Source: Halopenitus persicus (lineage in GTDB: Archaea; Halobacteriota; Halobacteria; Halobacteriales; Haloferacaceae). From it: a DNA stretch of 64,000 nucleotides. Under the pieces are notes generated by a model. The model worked only from the letters and a program-made list of their open reading frames with translations. It did not search any database and was not told the origin of the DNA. A program made the position numbers and the translations under genes. Where the stretch lies: assembly GCF_002355635.1 (NCBI RefSeq), contig NZ_AP017558.1, forward strand, positions 2,542,001 to 2,606,000, given 5' to 3'. Positions 41,084 to 49,144 of the stretch are shown in pieces. Positions within the stretch are counted from its first letter, which is position 1, and each line of letters begins with the position of its first letter.

Positions 41084-41197
41084 ATGGGCGACCGACCGTG
41101 CGACCGCGTGTTCTGTCCGGCGTGTGACGCACCGGCGACGACACGGGACGCCGAGTGTCCCGACTGCGGCGCGGTGCTCCCGGCCGAGGGGCGGTAG
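41084..41197 (+). CDS. 37-residue zinc-ribbon microprotein
   Basis: A complete frame from ATG 41084 to TAG 41197 encodes a tiny protein with two CxxC knuckles: VFCPACDAPATT and ECPDCGAVLP. The spacing (12 residues between pairs) is that of a rubredoxin-like zinc ribbon. TATA-like sequence (aaacctaag, about 41051) is placed for a near-leaderless start. Such one-ribbon haloarchaeal proteins are common and mostly uncharacterised; some regulate biofilm or stress traits. No function is assigned. Confidence 0.65.
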   Translation: MGDRPCDRVFCPACDAPATTRDAECPDCGAVLPAEGR

Positions 41198-41376
41198 CGC
41201 CGCGGCACCGAACGTCGATCGCGAAGTTCAACGCCCCGTTTGAGCTACCGCCGGCGGTCAGTGCGTTCGGTGCAGCCGTCTTCCGATCGCGGGTCCAGCG
41301 TCAACCGTCTCGCGTCCCTCCTCTCCGGGTCGGTCGGTCGGTTTGATTTTTGTGGCGTCGCAAAAAATACGGATAT

Positions 41377-41619
41377 ATGGCGCCGACAGCCCTCCAACGA
41401 ACGGTTCGACGCTGCACTGCCGTCCTCGCCGTGCCGCTGTCGCTGTATCCGATGGTCTTCGTCGCTCGCCTCGAAACGGACGGCTATCCCGCTATGGATC
41501 TCGTTCTCACTCTGGCGGACGAACTCGCACTCGGCGTGTTCGTCGGCGCAGTACTGTATCTCGGCGGCAGCCTGCTCCACCAACTCGGGCAGCGTGCCGA
41601 CGGAGACGGCGCCGAGTGA
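41377..41619 (+). CDS. small two-helix membrane protein, unknown function
   Basis: The 80-residue protein has two hydrophobic segments (about 14-31 and 48-67) separated by an acidic loop (LETDGYPAMD) and an acidic C-terminal tail. The ATG at 41377 is embedded in ggatatatgg with AT-rich sequence (caaaaaatac) 13-20 nt upstream. No family was recognised; composition and codon choice are typical of the genome. Confidence 0.55.
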   Translation: MAPTALQRTVRRCTAVLAVPLSLYPMVFVARLETDGYPAMDLVLTLADELALGVFVGAVLYLGGSLLHQLGQRADGDGAE

Positions 41620-41759
41620 TCTCCGTCGGGGAGGACGCGCCCGGCCTCGAATCGAACTGACGCCGAAGGCCGAGTCTCCCAACCCGTTACTGGTGCTATC
41701 CACTATGTATGGACGGTTCAGCCGCTACCAGTCTGCTTTCGCATCCGTCTTCGAGAACG

Positions 41760-41836
41760 CGGGCCGGGAGGGATTTGAACCTCACTCACACGTGCCCGGT
41801 TCGCTGCGCGCGTGTTCGCTGATTCAAATCCCTCCA
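41760..41836. repeat. duplicated 3' end of tRNA-Lys with an inverted copy (att-like remnant)
   Basis: Bases 41760-41781 are identical to 22 bp at the 3' end of the tRNA-Lys gene (41878-41899), in the same orientation and 118 bp away. A 12-14 bp inverted copy (attcaaatccctcc, 41823-41836) closes a potential hairpin. Such tRNA 3' copies are what integration of an element at a tRNA gene leaves behind, but no integrase is nearby. Confidence 0.6.
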
Positions 41837-41843
41837 TCGTAAC

Positions 41844-41873
41844 GCCGTCGCTCGCGAGTTTGCTCGCGACGGC
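41844..41873. repeat. inverted repeat near tRNA-Lys
   Basis: The sequence gccgtcgc...gcgacggc forms an 8-bp perfect stem (with further internal pairing) just downstream of the tRNA gene in its transcription direction. It could act in 3' processing or be a by-product of element loss. Confidence 0.6.
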
Positions 41874-41877
41874 AGGA

Positions 41878-41951
41878 CGGGCCGGGAGGGATTTGAACCC
41901 CCGACCGACGGATTAAGAGTCCGTCGCTCTCCCTAACTGAGCTACCGGCCC
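41878..41951 (-). tRNA. tRNA-Lys(CTT)
   Basis: The 74-nt cloverleaf on the minus strand has a 7-bp acceptor stem GGGCCGG/CCGGCCC, D-arm GCTC..GAGC, anticodon arm ACGGA-CTCTTAA-TCCGT with anticodon CUU, and T-arm with TTCAAAT. The discriminator is G; the CCA end is not encoded. A TATA box lies about 28 nt upstream. No intron is present. Confidence 0.96.
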
Positions 41952-41973
41952 TCACGTCCCCCTATCCGGGTCA

Positions 41974-41983
41974 CCATAAAAGG
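41974..41983 (-). promoter_or_regulatory. TATA box of the tRNA-Lys gene
   Basis: The minus-strand sequence CCTTTTATGG is centred about 28 nt upstream of the mature tRNA 5' end. Confidence 0.6.
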
Positions 41984-42044
41984 GCTTTCGTCTTCGCGGC
42001 CCGGTGGGTCCCCGTCCCGCGGTCCGGTCCACCGCACCCGTGCT

Positions 42045-42105
42045 CGATCCCCGCAGCCGACCCACGACCATCGATCCCCGCAGCCGACCCACGACTATCG
42101 ATCCC
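42045..42105. repeat. 27-bp tandem repeat, 2 copies plus a partial
   Basis: Units at 42045-42071 and 42072-42098 differ at one base; a 7-bp partial follows. It lies between tRNA-Lys and the RCK-DHH gene. Confidence 0.9.
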
Positions 42106-42163
42106 GATACCGGGGGACGCAAGCGCGCCAATTAAGTGTCGGGCCATCGGAACCTGCGTACCG

Positions 42164-43624
42164 ATGAGTACAGGGGCGAGCGGGACGGCACGGACGCGTT
42201 ACGCGATCCTCGGCTGTGGAAGCGTCGGCCACGCGGTGGCCGAGTCGCTGACCGACCGCGGCAAGGACGTGTTGATCCTCGACCGGGACGAGAGCCGGGT
42301 CGAGGCACTCCGCGACCAGGACCTCAACGCCCAGGTGCAGGACATCGCCGACCCGAGCGTCGCGGACGTCGTCGACGACCGGGACATCGTCCTCATTCTG
42401 GCCTCCGACGTCGAGGCGAACAAGGACGCGGTCACGGCGCTCCGGGAGCGCAGCGACGACCACTACGTCGTCGTCCGCGCCTCCGACCCCGTCAGCGAGG
42501 ACGAGCTGCGCGAGCTGGGCGCGGACGTGGTGATCAACCCCTCGACGGTGATCGCCGATTCCGCGCTGCGGTCGCTGGAGACCGGCGAGCTCGAGTACAT
42601 GGCCCGCCAACTCGCCGACATCCTCTCCGGGACGGACGGGGAGATGGCGATCCTGACCCACGACAACCCCGACCCCGACTCGATCGCCTCCGCGACCGCG
42701 CTGCAGGCGATCGCCGAGTCGTACGACGTCGAGGCACACATCATCTACCCGGGCGAGGTCGGCCACCAGGAGAACCGCGCGTTCGTCAACCTGCTCGGGA
42801 TCGAGCTGCGCTCGCGTGCGGAGTCCCCGCCGCTTGCCGACTACGAGACGATCGCGCTCGTCGACCACGCCAAATCCGGCGACCCCGAGATCACGATCGA
42901 GGCGGACGTCGACGTCTACATCGACCACTTCGACTCCGACCGCGAGTACGACGCCCGGTTCGTCGACATCCGAACGAACGTCTCCTCGACGTCGACGATC
43001 CTCACCAAGTACCTCCAGGAGTTCGACCTCTCGCCCTCCGAGGCGGTCGCGACCGCCCTCCTGTACGGCATCCGGGCGGAGACGCTGGATTTCAAACGCG
43101 ACACCACGCCCGCGGACCTGACCGCCGCGGCCTACCTCCATCCGTTCGCGAACCACGACACCCTCGAGCAGGTCGAGTCGCCCTCGATGTCGCCGGAGAC
43201 GCTCGACGTGCTCGCGGAGGCGATCCAGAACCGCCAGGTGCAGGGGAGCCACCTCTTCTCGAGCGCCGGCTTCATCCGCGACCGGGACGCCCTCTCGCAG
43301 GCGGCCCAACACCTGCTCAACCTCGAGGGGATCACCACGACCGCGGTGCTCGGCGTCGCCGACGAGCACATCTACCTCGCGGCGCGCTCGAAGGACATCC
43401 GCATCAACATCGGCAACGTCCTCCAGGACGCCTTCGAGGACATGGGCGAGGCGGCCGGCCACTCCACGCAGGGCTCCGTCGAGATCCCGCTCGGCATCTT
43501 CACTGGCATCGAGACGAACGAGGAGAACCGGGACACGCTGTTGCAGCTCACCGAGGAGGCGGTCCGCCGGAAGCTCTTCGACGCGATGGGCGTCGAGGGG
43601 TCCGAGGGATCGAACGGATCCTAG
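42164..43624 (+). CDS. RCK (TrkA-N) - DHH/DHHA1 phosphoesterase fusion protein
   Basis: The 486-residue protein begins with a Rossmann RCK/TrkA-N domain (YAILGCGSVGHAVAESL, about 12-135) and continues as a DHH-family phosphoesterase: LTHDNPDPDSIASATAL (about 164-180, metal Asp motif), VDHAKSG, YIDHFDSDREYDARFVD and ISS-like RTNVSSTST, then a DHHA1 nucleotide-binding domain (GSHLFSSAGFIRD...). DHH proteins hydrolyse cyclic dinucleotides, nanoRNA or pAp. RCK domains sense NAD(H), ATP or c-di-AMP in potassium channels, so the combination suggests ligand-controlled nucleotide hydrolysis. A TATA-like caattaag lies about 35 nt upstream. Confidence 0.88.
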   Translation: MSTGASGTARTRYAILGCGSVGHAVAESLTDRGKDVLILDRDESRVEALRDQDLNAQVQDIADPSVADVVDDRDIVLILASDVEANKDAVTALRERSDDHYVVVRASDPVSEDELRELGADVVINPSTVIADSALRSLETGELEYMARQLADILSGTDGEMAILTHDNPDPDSIASATALQAIAESYDVEAHIIYPGEVGHQENRAFVNLLGIELRSRAESPPLADYETIALVDHAKSGDPEITIEADVDVYIDHFDSDREYDARFVDIRTNVSSTSTILTKYLQEFDLSPSEAVATALLYGIRAETLDFKRDTTPADLTAAAYLHPFANHDTLEQVESPSMSPETLDVLAEAIQNRQVQGSHLFSSAGFIRDRDALSQAAQHLLNLEGITTTAVLGVADEHIYLAARSKDIRINIGNVLQDAFEDMGEAAGHSTQGSVEIPLGIFTGIETNEENRDTLLQLTEEAVRRKLFDAMGVEGSEGSNGS

Positions 43625-43681
43625 TCGAAGCGCCTCGGCGAACGAACCCGGTCGAACGGAACGAGGTCCCGTCGATCGGGA

Positions 43682-43978
43682 TCAGGCCACGGCTTCGTCG
43701 ACGTCCTCGTCGCCCTCGACGTCGAGCCGCTCGATCACGTCGTTGATGAGGATGACGTCGCCGACCGCGCGGACCCAGCGGTACGGAACGATGACGCCCT
43801 GGCCGGGCTGGACGCGCGACCGGAAGAGCTGGCCGTTCAACTCCGCGAGCGCGAGCCCGGTGACCGTCTCGGCGTCGAGGTCGAGGCGGACGTCCTCGAC
43901 CTCGCCGACGAACACTCCGTTGTTCGAGTACACCTCGCGACCGACGAGGCTCGTGATCTCGTCTGGCGTTGGTTCCAT
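43682..43978 (-). CDS. PRC-barrel domain protein
   Basis: The 98-residue protein is one PRC barrel (ITSLVGREVYSNNGVFVGEVEDVRL then LFRSRVQPGQGVIVPYRWVRAVGDVILI) with an acidic tail. PRC barrels occur in the photosynthetic reaction centre H subunit, RimM and archaeal cell-division proteins (CdpB). This single-domain form resembles the haloarchaeal PRC proteins linked to division and rRNA processing, but I cannot say which paralogue it is. It is convergent with the RCK-DHH gene. Confidence 0.85.
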   Translation of the reverse strand: MEPTPDEITSLVGREVYSNNGVFVGEVEDVRLDLDAETVTGLALAELNGQLFRSRVQPGQGVIVPYRWVRAVGDVILINDVIERLDVEGDEDVDEAVA

Positions 43979-44143
43979 ACACGCGTGGTCACCAGCGTGC
44001 CTATTAAGCGTTGGTTGTCCAGCCGACGGGCGTCTGACGACCACCGCCCCGGCGACCACGCACCGCGCTGCGGTCGCCGGAGGCGTCGGGGACGGCGACG
44101 CGAACGGCGAAAGTAACAAGCCGACACGTCGAGACGAACGCGT

Positions 44144-46039
44144 ATGCGACTGGCGGACTACTGGGGTGTCGGCCCGAAGACGAGCGAGCAGCTCACGTCG
44201 GAACTCGGTGCCGAGGCGGCCATCGAAGCGATCGAATCCGCGGACGTTCGCGCGCTCGTGGACGCGGGGATTCCGCGCGGACGCGCGACCAGGATCCTCC
44301 GGCGTGCCGCCGGCGAGGCCGAGATGGACGTGCTCGCGACCGGCGACACGCGGTCGGTCTACGACGACCTCCTCGCGCGCGCCGCCGGCTACGCGCTCAC
44401 CGACCACGCGGCCGACCGGATCCGCGTGCTCACCCCGCTGGCGGACCGCGACCGGATCGAGGACCGCCTCACGGACGTCCTCGCGGCGCGGGACGCCTGG
44501 CGGGACCTGACCGACGCTGACCGCGAGCGGGTACGGGAGGCCTTCGCGGCCTACGACGAGGCCGGCGGATCCGACCGGGCCGCCGTGGAGACCGCGATCA
44601 CGCTCCGGGAGGTCGACGTCGCGGGCGAGCCGTTCGCCCCGCTGGCCGACCTCGATCCCGAGACGCTTCGGGAGGCGGCCGGCGCGCTGGGATACCTTCG
44701 GGAGCCGGCGACGTCGGCCGGACAGGGGGACGAGGCCGGGGACGACGTCGAGGTCCTCGAGGGAGCCGACGCGGAACTCGACCGGCTGCGCGAGCAGCTC
44801 GCCGAGGCGGAGGCGCTCGAGTCGTCCGCCTTCGACGTCATCGACGCCGTCCGTGACGACGCGATCCGTGACTTCGAGTCGTTCAAGGGCGGCGTGATCG
44901 ACCACGTGGCGACGCGGACGTCGATCGAGCCCGGCCGGATACGGGCCGCCGCGCCCGAAGACGCGGTCGACGCGGCCGACTTCGTCTCGGGAACCCTGCG
45001 GACGCTGCGGGAGGAGCTGGCCGAGACGGTTGCCGAACGCGAGGCGACCGTCGCTGCGGACCTCCGCGACCGGATCCACGGGGCCGACGGCGACGTCGAA
45101 ACCGCCGTTGCCGTCGTCTCGGAGGTCGCGTTCCTGCTCTCGCTGGGACGGTTCGCGGCCGCGGAGGACCTCCGACGCCCCGAACTCGTCCCGGACGGGC
45201 TCGCGGTGTATCGCGCCCGAAACCTCTTCATCGAGGGTCCGGTCGAACCGGTCACATACGCAGTCGGGGACCACTCGCTCGATTCCGGATCGAGCGACGG
45301 CGGGTCGAGTGACGGTGGGCGGAGCAACCGTGACTCGAACGATGCCGTGGGGAACGGCGACGCGACGGACGCCGGCCAACCGTCACCCTCGCCCGCCGCG
45401 ACGATCACGCCGCCGACGGGGGACCGCGTGACGGTCCTCACGGGGGCGAACTCGGGCGGGAAGACGACGCTGCTCGAGACGCTGTGTGCGGTTGCACTGC
45501 TCGCCGCGATGGGTCTTCCCGTCCCGGCCGAGCACGCCGAGGTCGGCCGCTTCGACCGGATCGTCTTCCATCGGCGGCACGCCTCCTTCAACGCCGGCGT
45601 GCTCGAGTCGACGCTCAAGTCGGTCGTGCCGCCGCTCGTGGAGTCGGGACGGACGCTGATGCTCGTCGACGAGTTCGAGGCGATCACCGAGCCCGGGCGG
45701 GCTGCCGACCTGTTGAACGGGCTCGTCGACCTGACGGTCGACCGGGGTGCGCTCGGCGTGTACGTCACCCATCTCGCGGACGACCTGAGCCCGCTGCCCG
45801 AGCGTGCGCGGATCGACGGAATCTTCGCAGAGGGGCTGACGCGGGACCTCGCGTTACAGGTGGACTACCAGCCGCGGTTCGGGACCGTGGGCAAATCGAC
45901 GCCGGAGTTCATCGTCTCGCGACTCGTCGCGAACGCCGACGACCGGGCGGTCCGCGGCGGATTCGAACGCCTGGCGGAGGCGATCGGCGAGGAGGCCGTC
46001 CAGCGGACCCTCTCGGACGTTCGGTGGTCGCCGGAGTGA
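44144..46039 (+). CDS. MutS-family ATPase with N-terminal helix-hairpin-helix (MutS2/MutS5-like)
   Basis: The 631-residue protein has an N-terminal HhH-like region (LADYWGVGPKTSEQLTSELG and GIPRGRATRILRRAAGEAEM), a coiled-coil middle (about 200-330) corresponding to the MutS lever/clamp, and a C-terminal MutS ABC ATPase: Walker A LTGANSGGKTTLLET, ASFNAGVLEST signature region and Walker B LMLVDEFEA. The mismatch-reading domain I is absent, so mismatch repair is unlikely; structure-specific or recombination-related DNA binding fits better. A Ser/Gly/Asp-rich repeat insertion (near 385-425) sits just before Walker A. Its start has typical leaderless surroundings. Confidence 0.85.
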   Translation: MRLADYWGVGPKTSEQLTSELGAEAAIEAIESADVRALVDAGIPRGRATRILRRAAGEAEMDVLATGDTRSVYDDLLARAAGYALTDHAADRIRVLTPLADRDRIEDRLTDVLAARDAWRDLTDADRERVREAFAAYDEAGGSDRAAVETAITLREVDVAGEPFAPLADLDPETLREAAGALGYLREPATSAGQGDEAGDDVEVLEGADAELDRLREQLAEAEALESSAFDVIDAVRDDAIRDFESFKGGVIDHVATRTSIEPGRIRAAAPEDAVDAADFVSGTLRTLREELAETVAEREATVAADLRDRIHGADGDVETAVAVVSEVAFLLSLGRFAAAEDLRRPELVPDGLAVYRARNLFIEGPVEPVTYAVGDHSLDSGSSDGGSSDGGRSNRDSNDAVGNGDATDAGQPSPSPAATITPPTGDRVTVLTGANSGGKTTLLETLCAVALLAAMGLPVPAEHAEVGRFDRIVFHRRHASFNAGVLESTLKSVVPPLVESGRTLMLVDEFEAITEPGRAADLLNGLVDLTVDRGALGVYVTHLADDLSPLPERARIDGIFAEGLTRDLALQVDYQPRFGTVGKSTPEFIVSRLVANADDRAVRGGFERLAEAIGEEAVQRTLSDVRWSPE

Positions 46040-46121
46040 TGGGTCCGGGTCCGTTCGACCGATTCGGTTGCAGGCCGGACTCGACTCGGGTCGGGTCCGG
46101 TCTCGGACTGACGCGACCGAC

Positions 46122-46778
46122 TCAGCCCTCGATCGGATGTTCGAGCGAGTCGAGCAACGTCTCGACGTTCGCCCGCTCCTGGTCGGCCAGCTCCTGCGGG
46201 TAGACGCCGACCGGAATGAGGAAGTCCTCCTCGTGTCTGAGCGACCCGGTATGGACGTTCACGTCGACCTCCTGGCCCTGGAAGGTCGCCGTGCCGGCGA
46301 AGATCGCGACCTCGTAGTCGGTGCCGAGCGTCGTGGCGGTGGTCCGTGCCCGCTCGCCGCGCACGCGCAGTCCCTCGTACTGGGAGGCGACCAGGTCGAC
46401 GAGCTCGGCCTCGTCGTACTCGCTGACCGGGTTGAGCGACTGCCCGGCGATCTCGAAGGCGGGCGTCGAGACGACGGCGAACACTCCGGCTCGCGCGTCC
46501 CCGAGGAGCGGGATCTCGAAGGACTTCTCGTACGTCGCGACGGCGTTCGTCGCGATCACCGTCCGTTCCTGACCCGCGATCTCGAAGGTCTCCTCGAGGG
46601 TTTGCTCCTCGATCCCCTGGAACTCGTACCCGGTCGCCTCGGAGACGTTCGCCTGGACGCGCGCCGGACTCGCGCTCTCCTCGAGCGGCTCCGACCCCGT
46701 GAGAAACCCGAGACAGCCGCTCGCGGACGCGAGCGTGGCAGCACCGATCCCCCCGATGATCGACCGTCGCGTTGACAT
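46122..46778 (-). CDS. haloarchaeal lipoprotein of unknown function (DUF6517-like)
   Basis: The 218-residue protein has an N-terminal signal with STRRSI (possible Tat) and lipobox ASASGC (about 17-22), so it is probably exported and lipid-anchored. The mature part is beta-rich with NVSEATGYEFQGIEEQTLEE and repeated FEIAG segments. The family is restricted to haloarchaea as far as I recognise it, and its function is unknown. The promoter is likely in the AT-rich gap upstream. Confidence 0.7.
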   Translation of the reverse strand: MSTRRSIIGGIGAATLASASGCLGFLTGSEPLEESASPARVQANVSEATGYEFQGIEEQTLEETFEIAGQERTVIATNAVATYEKSFEIPLLGDARAGVFAVVSTPAFEIAGQSLNPVSEYDEAELVDLVASQYEGLRVRGERARTTATTLGTDYEVAIFAGTATFQGQEVDVNVHTGSLRHEEDFLIPVGVYPQELADQERANVETLLDSLEHPIEG

Positions 46779-47032
46779 GGGTCCGCTTTACGAGCGTGTA
46801 TATATAAACAGCGCGGCGCGCCGGCATCGCGTCGGACGACCCGGCTGAACGAACGCGGACCCTCCGGTCGAAGGGACCCGCCCGAAATATAAATACCACA
46901 TATGTCCTATTAATCTGATATATACGTATGTTTGTCCGGTTATGGTATCTATTAGGAGATATTTAAGACCTATATTGGGATAAATATGATCTGAACTAAA
47001 ATTATAAGTTGTACAAACGCCAACCGACGGAT
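46779..47032. other. AT-rich divergent promoter region
   Basis: About 250 nt between the lipoprotein and the zinc-finger gene, very AT-rich from 46885 to 47010 (for example ataaatacca, gatatatacg, ataagttgta). It contains several TATA candidates for both directions and no gene. Confidence 0.5.
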
Positions 47033-47227
47033 ATGTCGACCCAACCGTCCACGACGCCCGACCCGACGTGGACCGATCCGACCGACTGTCCCTTCTGTGG
47101 CGCGTCGCTTCCGGACCCCGGTGCCGGGTTCGTCGATCACATTCGCGAGAACGACGCGTGTGAGTCGGGCTTCGACGAGTGGCGGAAGAACGTGGCCGGG
47201 GACATCCGTGGCGAGTGGAGCGGCTGA
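47033..47227 (+). CDS. 64-residue zinc-finger-like protein
   Basis: The small protein contains DCPFCGASLPDPGAGFVDHIRENDAC, shown here as CPFCGASL then FVDHIRENDAC: a C-x2-C...H-x5-6-C arrangement that could bind one zinc. The remainder is acidic. The start at 47033 is the ATG nearest the fold, with ataagttgta 22-30 nt upstream. Similar short proteins are found across haloarchaea with no assigned role; RNA or protein binding is a guess. Confidence 0.65.
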   Translation: MSTQPSTTPDPTWTDPTDCPFCGASLPDPGAGFVDHIRENDACESGFDEWRKNVAGDIRGEWSG

Positions 47228-47267
47228 GCGCGGATCCTTTTAAGTCAGTTCCGACGGACGAGCCGAT

Positions 47268-47660
47268 ATGAAGCTTCACCACGCCGGGATCGCGACTCGG
47301 GACGTCGACGACCTCGCGTCCCTGTTCGCCGACCTGCTGTCGACGCCGGTCGTCCACGAGGAGCGCGTCGACGGGATGCGGGTCGTGTTCTTGGAGGCGG
47401 ACGCGGGCGGGTACCTCGAGCTGCTCGAGCCGGTAGCGGACGGTCCGATCGCGACCTACCTGGACCGACACGGACCGGGGATCCACCACCTCGCGCTGTC
47501 GACGGCCGACGTCCAGGCCAGCATCGACCGTGCGCGCGAGCTCGGCGTGGAGCCGATCGATGACGCCCCACGTCAGGGTGCGTGGGGGCACGAGGTCGCG
47601 TTCCTGCATCCGGGATCGACGGGCGGAGTGCTTCTGGAGTTCGTCGCGGAGTCGCACTGA
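47268..47660 (+). CDS. mce: methylmalonyl-CoA epimerase
   Basis: The 130-residue VOC-fold enzyme interconverts (R)- and (S)-methylmalonyl-CoA in propionate and branched-chain metabolism. Family features: LHHAGIATRDVDD (metal His4), YLELLEP (Glu), GIHHLALSTADVQ (metal His) and the C-terminal FLHPGSTGGVLLEF (Glu). It is probably leaderless from ttttaag at 47238-47244, 27 nt upstream. It is not adjacent to mutase genes in this window. Confidence 0.9.
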   Translation: MKLHHAGIATRDVDDLASLFADLLSTPVVHEERVDGMRVVFLEADAGGYLELLEPVADGPIATYLDRHGPGIHHLALSTADVQASIDRARELGVEPIDDAPRQGAWGHEVAFLHPGSTGGVLLEFVAESH

Positions 47661-47666
47661 CGCGGG

Positions 47667-47674
47667 TTTTTAAG
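47667..47674 (+). promoter_or_regulatory. TATA box of the membrane protein gene at 47699
   Basis: The sequence gtttttaag is centred 28 nt upstream of the ATG at 47699. Confidence 0.55.
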
Positions 47675-47698
47675 TAACGACGCGAGGGATGGGGACGT

Positions 47699-48358
47699 AT
47701 GGTCGCTTTCGAAGCCATCGACGTCGCGTTGGTACTCGCCGGGCTGTTGTTGGCGTTCGTCGGCGCCGCGGTCTCGGTGTATGCCGTGACGCTCACCGGC
47801 TTCCTGGTCGGCGGCGGGATCGGATCCCTGCTTGCCCCGTCGCTGGCCGGGGTGATCGGGCTCGAGGGACTGGCGCTCTCCGCCACTGCCGTTCTCGTCG
47901 GCGGCGTGGCCGGTGCGATCCTCGCGTACGCGGGGCTCTCCGTCGCCGTTCTCGGGATCGGCGCCGTCGTCGGCGCCTTCCTCGGCCGCTTCGCGGTCGG
48001 TCCGTTCTACGTGGACGGGATCCTCCCCCTCGCGGGTGCGACGTTGGCGGGGATGGCCGCCGGCGCGGTCCTCGGATTCGTGCTCACGCGGACGACCCTC
48101 GTGTTCTCGACCGGGTTCATCGGCGCCGCCTTCGCCTCCCGGTCGCTGACGGTCGCCGACTTCGAGGCGGCCGCCGACCCGATCTCGTTCGAGCCGCTGC
48201 TGTTCGACCCGACGACGCCCGCGTTCCTCGCGGTCCTCGGCTTGGGAGTGCTCACCCAGCTCGGGCTGTTCCGGTTCGGCTACGTCACGACGATCGTCGG
48301 GTTCCTCCCCGGCGCGCGCCGGTGGACCGCGAGCGACGACGGCACGGACTCGACGTGA
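47699..48358 (+). CDS. polytopic membrane protein, unknown function
   Basis: The 219-residue protein has about seven hydrophobic, Gly/Ala-rich helices (for example ALVLAGLLLAFVGAAVSVYA and LGIGAVVGAFLGRFAVG) and a short hydrophilic C-terminus. The glycine zippers resemble TMEM198/DUF4203-type membrane proteins. Nothing catalytic is visible. A 16-bp tandem repeat lies 19 nt after its stop (48377-48408). Confidence 0.65.
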   Translation: MVAFEAIDVALVLAGLLLAFVGAAVSVYAVTLTGFLVGGGIGSLLAPSLAGVIGLEGLALSATAVLVGGVAGAILAYAGLSVAVLGIGAVVGAFLGRFAVGPFYVDGILPLAGATLAGMAAGAVLGFVLTRTTLVFSTGFIGAAFASRSLTVADFEAAADPISFEPLLFDPTTPAFLAVLGLGVLTQLGLFRFGYVTTIVGFLPGARRWTASDDGTDST

Positions 48359-48376
48359 GCGCATCATCGTCGAAGT

Positions 48377-48408
48377 CGGCGGCGACACAAGCCGGCGGCG
48401 ACACAAGC
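48377..48408. repeat. 16-bp tandem repeat, 2 copies
   Basis: Two perfect copies of cggcggcgacacaagc lie in the convergent gap. Short ggcatcgatg repeats follow to 48470. Confidence 0.88.
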
Positions 48409-48489
48409 CGGGCTGGACGTGCGGCATCGATGTGTGGCACCGCTGTGGCATCGATGCGGCATCGGTCTCGGCGGCGCGTGCGGGTCGTC

Positions 48490-48954
48490 CTACTCCTCGT
48501 CCTCGGACAGCGGCGAGAGGAACGGGTCGGGATGCTCGTGGATGAACGCCCCGGCCGCCGCGCCGTCGTCGCCGATGAATCGGGTCCGGAACTCCTCGTC
48601 CTCCCGCGCCGCCTCGGCAATGTCAGCGAGGTCGGCAAGCGGGATCGATCCGGCCAGCAGTATCATCCGTTCGTCCGCGGTGGCCCGGAGCTCGGTCACG
48701 ATGTAGAGCGTCTCGTCGGCGGTTGCGACGTACACCGACGAGTCGGTTACCGAGTCGGTCCCGACCTCCTCGATCGCCGTCGCCTCCTCGCCGGGGAGGA
48801 TGTACGTGATCCCGACCGGCGGGCGTTCGATGATCCCCGTCGCCGTGGCGGTGACGGTGACGACGTCCCAGCCGCGCTCGCGATATCCCTCGGCCATCGC
48901 GTCCCGGTCGGCGAGGGTTGCGGCCCACGCGTCGTCGGGGTCGGTCTCGTCCAT
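48490..48954 (-). CDS. conserved haloarchaeal protein of unknown function
   Basis: The acidic 154-residue protein starts MDETDPDDAWAATLADRDAM and contains ITYILPGEEATAIEEV and VTELRATADERMILLAGSI, a mixed alpha/beta pattern. There is no signal peptide, membrane segment or cysteine. The start at 48954 is chosen because the region upstream in frame is Arg/Ser-rich and uncharacteristic. No family function is recognised. Confidence 0.6.
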   Translation of the reverse strand: MDETDPDDAWAATLADRDAMAEGYRERGWDVVTVTATATGIIERPPVGITYILPGEEATAIEEVGTDSVTDSSVYVATADETLYIVTELRATADERMILLAGSIPLADLADIAEAAREDEEFRTRFIGDDGAAAGAFIHEHPDPFLSPLSEDEE

Positions 48955-49144
48955 ACCCCCCGCTCTCGACCACGCGTGGAAAAACCCGGTGGTCGGTCGG
49001 AGACGCGACGGGCGCGAGGCCGTGAACGGCGACGCCGTCGCAACCGGCGATCGGCGTCCGCCGGAGCCAACGAGTCGGCGAATCGACACGCGGAGAAACG
49101 TTGAAGTGTCGGATCGACGAACGGCCGGTATCCGGTGATCGACC

